NCBI GenBank assembly: GCA_050260015.1
Contig: JBLNBN010000039.1
Coordinates: forward strand, 1 to 64,000
Direction: 5' to 3'
Length of the DNA: 64,000 bases
Origin: JBLNBN01 sp050260015
Lineage (GTDB): Bacteria; Bacteroidota; Ignavibacteria; Kapaibacteriales; UBA2268
The notes beneath the pieces were generated by a model. That model was not told the origin of the DNA. It ran no database searches and saw only the letters and a program-made list of their open reading frames with translations. Below, one piece after another: positions 8,535 to 17,036 of this stretch (position 1 is its first letter; the number at the start of each line of letters is the position of its first letter). The translations under genes and the position numbers were made by a program.

Positions 8535-9212
8535 TTAAATTTCAATCGTTTCGCCCACTTCCATAATTTTTGTTGGGATGCCGAGAGTCGCCACGAGCTG
8601 CGCGAACGCGTGCGGATCGGCTTCTATCAATGGGAACGTATTGTAATGCATCGGTATGGCCAGCTTCGGATTTACGAATTCAACCGCCTTCGCCGCGTCG
8701 GAAACGTCCATCGTGAAGTTGTCCCCGATGGGGCACATCATAACGTCTATCGGGTTGAGCTCGCCGATGAGCTTCATGTCGAGGAAGAGACCGGTGTCGC
8801 CCGTGTGGTAGACCGTCTTGCCGCCCATAGTAATGACCATGCCGGCCGGCTCGCCCATATACCTTCCGTCGGGGGTGGAGGATCCGTGGTGCGCGATGGT
8901 AAACTTCAAGCGACCGAAGTCGAAGTTGCGCCCGCCGCCGATATGCATCGGCGCCGCTTCTAATCCTTTGCTTGCAGCGTAAATGGCTAATTCGTTTACC
9001 GCGATAATTGTGGCGCCGGAGCGTTCGGCTAATTCGAATGCGTCTCCAAGATGATCGCCGTGCGCGTGCGAAAGCGCTATATAGTCCGGCGTGAGTTCTT
9101 TCGGCTTGGTCGTCGATTTGGGGTTCCCCGATAAGAACGGGTCGATGACCAATGTATGCGCGCCGTCGTCCAAAACGAACGACGAATGGCTCAGAAACGT
9201 TATTTTCAACAT
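8535..9212 (-). CDS. UPF0173 metal-dependent hydrolase (metallo-beta-lactamase fold)
   Basis: A 225-residue protein of the UPF0173/YtkL family. Metal ligands are visible: SHAHGDHLGD (residues ~49-58) is the HxHxDH motif, with further His in AHHGSSTPDGRY, Asp in YHTGDTGLF and His in IPMHYNTFP. The fold hydrolyses esters or phosphodiesters, but no substrate is established for this family. It is transcribed away from the HMA gene across a 150-base gap. Confidence 0.92.
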   Translation of the reverse strand: MLKITFLSHSSFVLDDGAHTLVIDPFLSGNPKSTTKPKELTPDYIALSHAHGDHLGDAFELAERSGATIIAVNELAIYAASKGLEAAPMHIGGGRNFDFGRLKFTIAHHGSSTPDGRYMGEPAGMVITMGGKTVYHTGDTGLFLDMKLIGELNPIDVMMCPIGDNFTMDVSDAAKAVEFVNPKLAIPMHYNTFPLIEADPHAFAQLVATLGIPTKIMEVGETIEI

Positions 9213-9362
9213 GACTGCTCCAATTATGATTTTTTTAACAACACAAAATAATATTTTTACGGCGCCATTTCCAAATATTATTTCAGGAATATCAAAATAA
9301 TTTCCCGAAACCTTCTTCTAATATAATGACATATGCTTTTCAAAACTCTATAAGGTTTAAAG

Positions 9363-9584
9363 ATGACTGAAGAATTAATGCAAAAGGTAAAGATAGATGG
9401 CATGAACTGCCCGCACTGCGCGGCCAAAGTAAAGAAAGCGCTTGAAAATACGCCCGGCGTCCGCTTTGCCGAAGTCGATCATAAAGAGGGCGAAGCAGTC
9501 GTTAGCGGCGACGCGAAGGAAGAATTGCTCAAAAACGCCGTGGAGACCGCCGGCTACAAGTTCGTGGAGATCGTAAAAGATTAA
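9363..9584 (+). CDS. heavy-metal-associated (HMA) domain protein, CopZ-like
   Basis: A 73-residue single HMA domain. The metal-binding motif is MNCPHCAAKV at residues 14-23, with both Cys present. Such small proteins carry Cu(I) or other soft metals to P-type ATPases. The start is supported by AAGG a few bases upstream. There is no ATPase next to it. A strong terminator follows at 9618-9651. Confidence 0.9.
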   Translation: MTEELMQKVKIDGMNCPHCAAKVKKALENTPGVRFAEVDHKEGEAVVSGDAKEELLKNAVETAGYKFVEIVKD

Positions 9585-9617
9585 CCCTTTTATTAGTAGC
9601 GCTTTTTTCGTATTTTT

Positions 9618-9651
9618 AAAGTTCGCAAAATGATTGTTTTGCGAACTTTTT
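9618..9651. terminator. strong intrinsic terminator after the HMA gene
   Basis: A perfect 13-base-pair stem (9618-9630 with 9637-9649), loop TGATTG, A-run before and T-run after. It can act in both directions and separates the HMA gene from gltX. Confidence 0.88.
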
Positions 9652-9716
9652 AGTTTAAATGGATAAGTTTTTTAATAACCGATTAATTCGGATACTTCTC
9701 AAGCGAGACGAAAATA

Positions 9717-11189
9717 ATGGACGTTAGAGTTAGATTTGCTCCTTCGCCGACTGGCTATTTGCATGTCGGCGGGTTGCGCACGGCGCTTTATAATTACCTG
9801 TTTGCACGCCATCATGGCGGGAAGTGCATTTTAAGAATCGAGGACACCGACCGCACGCGGTTCGTTGAAAACGCACAGGAAAACCTAATTGAAGGGCTTA
9901 CCTGGGCAGGCATTACTTTCGACGAAGGTCCGCACGTCGGCGGCGCCTTCGGCCCGTACGTGCAATCGGAGCGATTCCACCTCTATAAAGATTACGGCAA
10001 GCGACTGCTCGAAAACGGGGCGGCTTACTACGCCTTCGACACGGCCGAGGAACTCGACGCCATGCGCGAACGCCAGCAAAAGGCGGGCATCGCGCCAAAG
10101 TACGACCGCACCGTAATGAGAAATCAATATACGCTCGGGCTCGACGAAGCGAAGCGACTCGTCGAGGAAGGCGCCGAATACGTCGTGCGCCTGAAAGTCC
10201 CCGCTACCGCAGTCGTTAGGTTCCGCGACGTCATCCGCGGCGAGGTCGTCGTGCAGGGCAAGGACGTGGACGACCAGATACTGCTTAAAAGCGACGGCTT
10301 CCCGACTTACCACCTGGCGAACGTAGTCGACGACCATTTAATGAAGATCACCCACGTCATCCGCGGCGAGGAATGGCTCCCCTCGACCCCGAAGCACGTA
10401 TTGCTTTACGAAGCCTTCGGTTGGGAGACGCCGCAGTTCGCGCACCTGCCGCTGCTCTTGAATCAAAATAAAGCGAAGCTCTCCAAGCGCCAAGGCGACG
10501 TCGCCGTCGAGGACTTCCGAGCTAAAGGTTACCTGCGCGAAGCGTTTGTCAATTTCATCGCCCTGCTGGGCTGGAACCCTACGAGCGACCGCGAGATATT
10601 CTCGATGGAAGAGCTCATAGAAACATTTACGCTGGAAAAAGTCAATAAGAGCGGGGCCGTCTTCGACGTAAAGAAGCTCGACTGGATGAACGCGCAGTAC
10701 CTTCGTTCGACGCCCCCGGAAAGATTAGCGGGGGACCTCGCTAATCTATTGAACGAAAATGGAATGCCCTCGTTCGATATGGAGTATCTCAAAAAAGTCG
10801 TAATATTGCTGCTCGAACGCGTCACGTTCGTCCGCGATATTCCCGGGTTCGGCTCCTATATGTTCGGCAAGCCGACTCAATACGAAGAGGAGTACATCCG
10901 TAAGCGTTGGAAGGAAGATACGCTTACGCTGATAGAGCCGCTTATTGAAAAATTTAAGACTTTAGACGAATGGACCCACGACTCGCTGCACGACGCCACG
11001 AAAGCCCGCGCGGAAGAAGCCGGGGCGAAGCTCGGCGACGCGATCCATCCCCTGAGAATTATGATAACCGGGAAATCCGTCGGCGCGGGTATGTTCGAAA
11101 CGATGGAAGTCCTGGGAAAAGAGGAATGCCTCGAAAGGATCCAATATTTCCTGGACAATAAAGTATACGAAAAACCCTTTACGAGGTAA
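9717..11189 (+). CDS. gltX: glutamyl-tRNA synthetase
   Basis: A 490-residue class I synthetase that charges tRNA-Glu. The HIGH-type motif appears in FAPSPTGYLHVGGLRTAL (residues ~7-24) and the KMSKS-type motif as KLSKRQGD (~250-257). Length and domain order fit bacterial GltX. The ATG at 9717 is at the family's normal start (xVRVRFAPSPTG). It is followed 4 bases after the stop by a small lipoprotein gene, so they are probably co-transcribed. Whether the enzyme is discriminating (Glu only) or also charges tRNA-Gln cannot be told here. Confidence 0.97.
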   Translation: MDVRVRFAPSPTGYLHVGGLRTALYNYLFARHHGGKCILRIEDTDRTRFVENAQENLIEGLTWAGITFDEGPHVGGAFGPYVQSERFHLYKDYGKRLLENGAAYYAFDTAEELDAMRERQQKAGIAPKYDRTVMRNQYTLGLDEAKRLVEEGAEYVVRLKVPATAVVRFRDVIRGEVVVQGKDVDDQILLKSDGFPTYHLANVVDDHLMKITHVIRGEEWLPSTPKHVLLYEAFGWETPQFAHLPLLLNQNKAKLSKRQGDVAVEDFRAKGYLREAFVNFIALLGWNPTSDREIFSMEELIETFTLEKVNKSGAVFDVKKLDWMNAQYLRSTPPERLAGDLANLLNENGMPSFDMEYLKKVVILLLERVTFVRDIPGFGSYMFGKPTQYEEEYIRKRWKEDTLTLIEPLIEKFKTLDEWTHDSLHDATKARAEEAGAKLGDAIHPLRIMITGKSVGAGMFETMEVLGKEECLERIQYFLDNKVYEKPFTR

Positions 11190-11193
11190 ATAA

Positions 11194-11649
11194 ATGAAAG
11201 TATTTACTATATTGATCGCTCTCGCCATGCTGGCGGGATGCTCGGGCAAATTGCCGGAGTGTATGCCGAAGAATTCCGAGAAGTTCAGGATACGCTGGGG
11301 CGATTTAAACGAGACCTCCCAAACTACGGCCGGCTACGAGCTAACGAACGAAGGCGTCATAAATCTCTACGTTAGGAAGGGAAGCGGCGAGCCGACCCGC
11401 GAAAAATTGGGCAAGCTCGAAGAAGCGCGCTTTTGCTCGCTCGTGCGCCTGATCAACCAGAAAATACTTTCCACGCAGGCTTTATATGTGCCCGCCGACC
11501 AGGCGAACTTTATCGAATACGAGAACCCTGAATATAACGCCTACATTCGCGGCGTGTGGAATCCAAAGTATACGACGGAGGGAAACAAGGACTTCCGCGA
11601 GGCCTACGATTCGTTGCAGGCCGCGGTAAGCGAATTAGGAATTAAATAA
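11194..11649 (+). CDS. small lipoprotein of unknown function
   Basis: A 151-residue protein with a lipoprotein signal peptide: MKVFTILIALAMLAGC, with the lipobox LAGC at residues 13-16. The mature part is mixed alpha/beta with no family I recognise. It lies 4 bases after gltX and 18 bases before the NtrC-like regulator, so it is inside an operon. A cell-envelope location follows from the lipobox; function is unknown. Confidence 0.8.
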   Translation: MKVFTILIALAMLAGCSGKLPECMPKNSEKFRIRWGDLNETSQTTAGYELTNEGVINLYVRKGSGEPTREKLGKLEEARFCSLVRLINQKILSTQALYVPADQANFIEYENPEYNAYIRGVWNPKYTTEGNKDFREAYDSLQAAVSELGIK

Positions 11650-11667
11650 CATGAAAGAGAGAAGGCG

Positions 11668-13062
11668 ATGAACGTCGCGATAATTGACGATAACGCCGAT
11701 TTCTGCTCGACAGTAGCGGACATCGTTGAAAGTTTCGGGCACTCGAGCATCCCGCTCGCCGAGCCGGAACGCGCCATTGCTTTCATTAAATCGAAGAATA
11801 AGCACATAGACGTCGTCTTTCTCGATATTGAATTCGGCCCCGGCGCGACGCTCGACGGCCTCGACGTGCTGGAGTTTCTCCGGCAGAATTACCCCTCGAT
11901 ACCGGTCATAATGATTTCCGGCAAGGGAACGATCGAGACGGCGGTACGCGCCACCAAGCTCGGCGCGCTAAACTTCGTCGAAAAAAGCCTCGTCAGCAAA
12001 GCGAAGATCAAGGAAATCCTTGACAGCGCCGCGCGCAGTCTCGGTCCGCAGAGCTCCTCCGGGGAAATCGCCCGATTCCTGCATTCCCAGGGAATAATTG
12101 GGCACGGCGCCCGGATGATAGACGTCGGGGATTCGATCGTACGCTACGGCCGCACGGACCTTAACGTATTGATAACGGGCGAGACGGGCACGGGCAAAAA
12201 GCTGGTCGCCCGCGCGCTGCACGCTATCAGCCGCCGCGCGAAAGCCCCCTTCGTCACGGTCGATATCCCGAATATACCCAAGGAGCTATTCCAAAGCGAA
12301 CTCTTCGGGCATAATAAAGGCTCCTTCTCCGGCGCGCACGACACGAAAAAAGGACTTTTCCACGAAGCTAACAAAGGCTCTATCTTCTTAGACGAGATAG
12401 GGGACTTGCTCCCCGAATTGCAGTCGAGCCTGTTTATCCCGATTGAAGAGAAGATCGTGCGCCGCGTAGGCTCCGTGCAGTCCGAGGACGTGGATATCCG
12501 ATTTATCTCCGCCACCGATAAGGACTTGCTCGAGGGCATGCGTAGCGGAAAGTTCCGCGAGCAACTCTACCACAGGCTCCGGGAATGCGAAATTTACTTG
12601 CCGCCGCTTCGCGAACGCAAGGAGGACATTCCCGACATAGTCGAATTCTACCTCGGCCGGCATAATATGGAGTTTGCCGACTCGAAATTCTTTTCCGCCC
12701 GCGCCGTGGAGTTCATACAAGAACAGAACTGGAAGGGCAACGTACGCGAGCTCGCCAGCGTGCTAAAGGTAACGCTGCAAACTACTCAACGGGAGAACAT
12801 AGAGCCGCCCGATATACAAAGAGTCCTGATGAGCTCGCCCGTAATCGAGGAGATCGAGGCCCCGGAGCTGCGACTCTCGACGAACCGCACGCTTAAGGAA
12901 GACCTTGCTATGACCGATAAGCAGAAGATCGAGCAAACGCTAAAGGTATGCAACGGCAACGTTAGCAAGAGCGCCGCCCTGCTCGGCGTCAGCCGCGAGA
13001 CCCTGCATAATAAAATCCGCAGATATGAAATAAACGTACAGCAATTCAGAACAAAAGGTTAA
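11668..13062 (+). CDS. NtrC-family response regulator (receiver, AAA+, Fis HTH)
   Basis: A 464-residue regulator with three domains. Residues 1-125 are a receiver with acidic pair IIDDN, phospho-acceptor Asp in VVFLDIEF (~55) and Lys in FVEKS. Residues ~140-370 are an AAA+ ATPase with Walker A GETGTGKKLVA and Walker B SIFLDEIGD. Residues ~415-455 are a Fis-type HTH (NVSKSAALLGVSRETLHNKI). The loop that touches sigma-54 normally reads GAFTGA; here it is GSFSGA. SD-like GAGAGAAGG precedes the ATG. No partner kinase is adjacent. It could control flagellar or envelope genes, but that is inference. Confidence 0.93.
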   Translation: MNVAIIDDNADFCSTVADIVESFGHSSIPLAEPERAIAFIKSKNKHIDVVFLDIEFGPGATLDGLDVLEFLRQNYPSIPVIMISGKGTIETAVRATKLGALNFVEKSLVSKAKIKEILDSAARSLGPQSSSGEIARFLHSQGIIGHGARMIDVGDSIVRYGRTDLNVLITGETGTGKKLVARALHAISRRAKAPFVTVDIPNIPKELFQSELFGHNKGSFSGAHDTKKGLFHEANKGSIFLDEIGDLLPELQSSLFIPIEEKIVRRVGSVQSEDVDIRFISATDKDLLEGMRSGKFREQLYHRLRECEIYLPPLRERKEDIPDIVEFYLGRHNMEFADSKFFSARAVEFIQEQNWKGNVRELASVLKVTLQTTQRENIEPPDIQRVLMSSPVIEEIEAPELRLSTNRTLKEDLAMTDKQKIEQTLKVCNGNVSKSAALLGVSRETLHNKIRRYEINVQQFRTKG

Positions 13063-13070
13063 TTAAATAG

Positions 13071-14486
13071 ATGTCAAAGAAAAGAAAAGGCATGCGCGTC
13101 GAGCTCGAGATTGAATCCATCGGCGCGGAGGGAGTCGGCATAGCCAAACCGAACGGAAAGGCCCATTTCGTTAAATACGCCGTTCCCGGCGATACGATTA
13201 TCGCTGAAATAACGCGCGAGAAATCAAAATTTGCCGAGGCTCGCCTTATTGAAGTTCTTAAGCTGGGCGAATCGAGAGTCGAACCGCCCTGCGGCTACTT
13301 CGGGGTTTGCGGAGGCTGCTCCTGGCAATCGCTCGCGTACGCCGCCCAGCTCGAGTGGAAACGCAAGCAGGTTGGCGATTCCTTCGAACGCATAGCGAAA
13401 ATACCCGTCGCGGAATTGCTCCCGGCGATGGGCTCGGCTCTCGAATACGGGTATCGCAATAAGATGGAATTTTCCTTCTCCGCGCAGCGCTGGCTGACTT
13501 CCGACGAGATCGCTTCCGGCGAGGATTTCAACCGCGACTTTGCGCTGGGGCTGCACGTCCCGGGCAGGTTCGATAAGGTGTTGGACCTAAATTACTGCCT
13601 CCTTCATCCCGAACGCGCCAACGAAATACTTCGCTCCGTCAGGCAAAAAGCGTTAGAGCTTGGACTTTCCGCCTACCACAGCCGCGAGCATACCGGCTTC
13701 TTGAGAAACCTATTAATCCGCTCCGGCTCGAATTACTCCGAGTTTATGGTCGCGTTGATAGCGCAAAGCCCGCGCCTGCCCGAAGAGGACGAATTTATTG
13801 AGTGGCTGGCAGGCGGCTTCGCCGAACAATTCCCCGAGGCTAAGTCGATCTTCCTGGCGACGAACGACACGGTTTCGCCCGTTGCCGTAGGTTACCTAAA
13901 GCTCTTAAAGGGCGAAGAAATAATCATAGAGAAAATATTGGGCGTCGATTTCCAAATCTCGCCGTTCTCCTTTTTCCAGACGAACAGCCGACAGCTCGAT
14001 CCCTTTGTAGGGAAAATAATTGAATTCTCAGACCTCGCGCCGGGCGAAACGCTTTGGGACCTATACTGCGGCGCTGGCTCGATAACGCTTCCCGCATCCC
14101 GCGCCGTTTCGCGGGCGTTTGGCGTGGAGCTCTCCGAAAGCTCTATAGCGGACGCGCGTTTAAACGCTCAAAGAAATTCGATAACCAACGCGGAATTCCA
14201 CCGCGCCGACCTCCACGACAAGCAAATGCCCGAACTGCTCCGATCCCTGCCCGCTCCCGACGTCGTTATAATCGACCCCCCGCGCGCCGGCATGCACGAG
14301 AACCTAACGCGAACTCTCCTGGAAGCGGCCCCGCCGCGCATAACCTACGTAAGCTGCAATCCGGCCACCCAGGCGCGCGATTGCGCAATATTAGCCGAAA
14401 AATACGACGTGGGGAAAGTTATGCCCGTGGATATGTTCCCGCAAACGCACCACGTAGAATCAATCGCTCAATTATTCAGGAAATAA
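13071..14486 (+). CDS. rlmD: 23S rRNA (uracil-5-)-methyltransferase, RlmD/RumA type
   Basis: A 471-residue enzyme of the TrmA/RlmD family that makes 5-methyluridine in 23S rRNA using SAM. Residues 1-60 form a TRAM RNA-binding domain. The [4Fe-4S] cysteines are in CGYFGVCGGCSW (~81-92) with the fourth likely in LNYCLLHP. The SAM motif is LWDLYCGAGSITLPA, and catalytic motifs IIDPPRAGMHE and TYVSCNPATQARD follow, the latter with the nucleophilic Cys. It starts 8 bases after the NtrC-like gene. RlmD versus RlmCD specificity is not decided by sequence alone. Confidence 0.92.
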   Translation: MSKKRKGMRVELEIESIGAEGVGIAKPNGKAHFVKYAVPGDTIIAEITREKSKFAEARLIEVLKLGESRVEPPCGYFGVCGGCSWQSLAYAAQLEWKRKQVGDSFERIAKIPVAELLPAMGSALEYGYRNKMEFSFSAQRWLTSDEIASGEDFNRDFALGLHVPGRFDKVLDLNYCLLHPERANEILRSVRQKALELGLSAYHSREHTGFLRNLLIRSGSNYSEFMVALIAQSPRLPEEDEFIEWLAGGFAEQFPEAKSIFLATNDTVSPVAVGYLKLLKGEEIIIEKILGVDFQISPFSFFQTNSRQLDPFVGKIIEFSDLAPGETLWDLYCGAGSITLPASRAVSRAFGVELSESSIADARLNAQRNSITNAEFHRADLHDKQMPELLRSLPAPDVVIIDPPRAGMHENLTRTLLEAAPPRITYVSCNPATQARDCAILAEKYDVGKVMPVDMFPQTHHVESIAQLFRK

Positions 14487-14600
14487 CGGATTTGGCACGC
14501 CTATTGCAAGTTAGCGATTGCGGCGGCCGTCCGAATAGTTTTTTCTCCTGGGGCGCCGTAATTTAACTAGCGCAACAAATAAGCGCTTGGGAGGTAGACT

Positions 14601-16082
14601 TTGCTGAAATCAATATACAAAGCGGCAGTTTTGCTGGCCCTGGCCGCCGCGCCGGCCGCCGGCCAATCGCTCGAACTGCGCAGAACGGACATCGCCCCGC
14701 GCTATAGCGGCTCGGTTACCGCTACGCGCAACTTCGGCGTCGACGTTCTCGCGCGCGACGTACGCGGCGCTAACGGCGTTTTCTTCGAGCTCCGCTATGC
14801 CCCGACGGAATATATATCTTTCGCCGGCTGGACTCTTTCCGACGAAGCTAAGAGCAAGCTCGGCCAAAAATCCGAGGCCTATGCATTGGAAACCCGCGAC
14901 GCCGCGACAGGCGAGGCCGTGCTGATAGTCGGCGTCGGAAGCGGGGCGCCGCTGCCCGACAGCTCGCAGGCCGACAGCCTCGGCTGGATCGACCCGATGG
15001 TGATTCACCTGGACTTCAACGTGGCGGCTTGGGCCGAGCACAATACGAAAGCGGATTTCCGCTTTACGCGTCCGGTAGCCGCAACCTCCGCGGGCGTAAT
15101 AGACCTGGCCGCGGAGCCAGTTTCATATAATATTAACGGGTTTGTGGACGTATGGCCCGGCGACGCCGATAACGACGGCGAGACTAATCACCTCGATTGG
15201 TCGCAGATAATGCTTTACCTCGGCTCCGGGGAGAGCGCTCCGCAGATGCGCGCTTACCGACGCCGCTCGCCAAGCCTCAACTTCATTGCTCAAAAAGCTC
15301 TCGCCTGGGACGATCCCGCCGCCACATACGCGGACTGCGACGGCAACGGCGAAGTTACGATGAGCGATATGCTGGTAGTCGTATATAACATGAAGAAATC
15401 GTGGAAACCCGCCTCAATAGTACGTTCCAAAGAAGTCGATCATAATGACGGTTCCCTGCTGGGGGCGGATATGTATTTGCCTATCGAAATTTCCTCCGAT
15501 CAAAACTTTTTGGGAGTTGCCGCGCGGCTCGACGTATCGGAAATTCTTGAAAATTACGAGATAGTCGGCGTCGCCCGGGGCGACCTCTTCTTCGGCTCCT
15601 CCGGAAAATTAGATTATAAGCTCGACGCCGCCCGGGGCGAGCTCTACGTAGTCGCCGGCGAAGAAGACGGACTTTATTGCGCTAAGCGCGCCGGGACGCT
15701 TACGCGGCTCGCTCTCAGGAAAAAGCCCGGCTCGAGCGAAACTCCCGCGCCCCGCGCGCTTACGCTCGAAGCCAAAGCCATAAGCGGCTCCGGATACGTT
15801 TTTGATATAGCCCCGGCCTTCCTTTCGCTCGATGACGCCGAGGCGTCCGAGCTCGCGGCGGAGCTTCGCGGCGAGGAATTGACCATAAGCGCCGCTGAGC
15901 GTTATTCGAACGTTGCTATCGAAGTATACTCCTCGGAGGGCTCGCGCCGGATATCCGCGCAGGTCCCCCTCGCGGCGGGCAAAGGGCTCTTCTCCCTCGA
16001 AGGACTTCCCCAGGGAGTATGGTTCGCAAAGCTAACCGCCGGAAGGAATTCGAAATTCATAAAATTGATAAAATTGTACTAA
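14601..16082 (+). CDS. secreted T9SS cargo with cohesin-like and dockerin-like modules
   Basis: A 493-residue secreted protein. The start is a TTG at 14601 preceded by a perfect SD GGGAGGT (14588-14594 region). A signal peptide covers residues 1-21. Residues ~40-165 resemble a cohesin beta-sandwich. Two dockerin-type calcium loops follow: DADNDGETNHLD (188-199) and DCDGNGEVTMSD (245-256), separated by about 45 residues, longer than in a normal dockerin. The last 80 residues form a type A T9SS sorting domain (VAIEVYSSEGSRR, then LPQGVWFAKL). The family set says it is exported across the outer membrane and attached to or released from the surface. Ligand is unknown. Confidence 0.82.
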   Translation: MLKSIYKAAVLLALAAAPAAGQSLELRRTDIAPRYSGSVTATRNFGVDVLARDVRGANGVFFELRYAPTEYISFAGWTLSDEAKSKLGQKSEAYALETRDAATGEAVLIVGVGSGAPLPDSSQADSLGWIDPMVIHLDFNVAAWAEHNTKADFRFTRPVAATSAGVIDLAAEPVSYNINGFVDVWPGDADNDGETNHLDWSQIMLYLGSGESAPQMRAYRRRSPSLNFIAQKALAWDDPAATYADCDGNGEVTMSDMLVVVYNMKKSWKPASIVRSKEVDHNDGSLLGADMYLPIEISSDQNFLGVAARLDVSEILENYEIVGVARGDLFFGSSGKLDYKLDAARGELYVVAGEEDGLYCAKRAGTLTRLALRKKPGSSETPAPRALTLEAKAISGSGYVFDIAPAFLSLDDAEASELAAELRGEELTISAAERYSNVAIEVYSSEGSRRISAQVPLAAGKGLFSLEGLPQGVWFAKLTAGRNSKFIKLIKLY

Positions 16083-16101
16083 TATTGCTCAATCCGGCGG
16101 A

Positions 16102-16115
16102 GGCGAATATTCGCC
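16102..16115. repeat. 14-base perfect palindrome in the gap before fliL
   Basis: GGCGAATATTCGCC is self-complementary and lies 20 bases after the T9SS cargo gene and about 30 bases upstream of the fliL promoter boxes. It could be an operator or a short hairpin; no T-run follows. Apart from this and the promoter boxes at 16135-16164, the 228-base gap 16083-16310 shows nothing else I can name. Confidence 0.4.
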
Positions 16116-16134
16116 AAGCGCTTGAAATTGTATC

Positions 16135-16164
16135 TTTGATTTGTTCGATTTATTGCTAAATTTG
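16135..16164 (+). promoter_or_regulatory. Bacteroidota-type promoter for the fliLMNO operon
   Basis: TTTG at 16135-16138 and TAAATTTG at 16157-16164, 18 bases apart, match the -33 TTTG / -7 TAnnTTTG pattern of Bacteroidota sigma factors. The start codon of fliL is 147 bases downstream, leaving a long leader. No sigma-54 type (GG-N10-GC) element was noticed here. Confidence 0.55.
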
Positions 16165-16310
16165 CAAATATAGCTTCAATCCTAATTTGGCATGATTTTG
16201 CGACGCCGTAGCTTGTAGCTCGGCGAAAGCGTAAGGCAAGCGTATTTAATATTTCCGGGATTGAACCGATATTTCAATTAATCATCTACTAAGAGTAACG
16301 TCCCCGAAAC

Positions 16311-16970
16311 ATGGAAACAAAAGACAAACAACAACCTGAGATGCCCTCGAAACCGGCGAAGGAAAAAAAGCCCGTCGCGCTTTCCCTGCCCCTGATAATT
16401 GGCGGAGGCATCGGCGCGCTCGTTTTAATTTTAGCTACGATTATATTTGGCTACTTCCTGGCGACCAAGCTCTTCCCTGCGGCTTCCGCAGGCACGGTGG
16501 AACTGACCGCCGCGGAACGGGCCGAGATAAAGAAGAAAGCCGTCGACGAGCTGTCGCGCCAACGGGAATCCGAGGAGCAGAGAGCCGTAAAGGAACTCTC
16601 CTTAGACAATATGGAGGGAGCGATCTACTACGAAACGGGTAGGATCACTACGAATCCTAAGGGCTCCTCTACCCAATTCGTTGTAGTCAATCTTGCGCTC
16701 GAATTTAAGATATTGGACGCCGAGAACGAGCATCTTCAGAAATTAGCCGATAAAGAAGGCAAATTAAACCTTGAGAATCCCATCATGAAAAAGGTGGAAG
16801 CGGCTATAAAAAGCTCTATGAACAATACGCTCGCAAGCTATACGGAGGCCGAGCTTCAGCAGAACCGCGGGCAGCTCGAAAAAATATTTCTCGACAAGCT
16901 CCGCCCGGCATTCCGCCGCTACGAGCTCGCTTTGGCGAGAGTGAATTTATTAGAGTTTATCATTCAATAG
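16311..16970 (+). CDS. fliL: flagellar basal body-associated protein FliL
   Basis: A 219-residue single-pass membrane protein. After a 25-residue Lys/Pro-rich cytoplasmic tail there is one membrane helix (LSLPLIIGGGIGALVLILA and following, ~27-52), then a charged coiled stretch and a stomatin-like periplasmic domain (TTNPKGSSTQFVVVNLALEF, then VEAAIKSSMNNTLASYT, and the C-terminal end LARVNLLEFIIQ typical for FliL). FliL surrounds the stator units and supports motor torque. It heads the fliL-M-N-O cluster, with 66 bases before fliM. Confidence 0.88.
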   Translation: METKDKQQPEMPSKPAKEKKPVALSLPLIIGGGIGALVLILATIIFGYFLATKLFPAASAGTVELTAAERAEIKKKAVDELSRQRESEEQRAVKELSLDNMEGAIYYETGRITTNPKGSSTQFVVVNLALEFKILDAENEHLQKLADKEGKLNLENPIMKKVEAAIKSSMNNTLASYTEAELQQNRGQLEKIFLDKLRPAFRRYELALARVNLLEFIIQ

Positions 16971-17036
16971 CATTTAATATAATTGATTTTAAAAGCCATA
17001 GGCAAATTATAAATTACACAGCAAGGACGCGCGAAT

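Noticed and set aside
16083..16310. tRNA or small RNA gene between the T9SS cargo and fliL
   Set aside because: No cloverleaf, TPsiC-like box or terminator was found; only a palindrome and promoter boxes.
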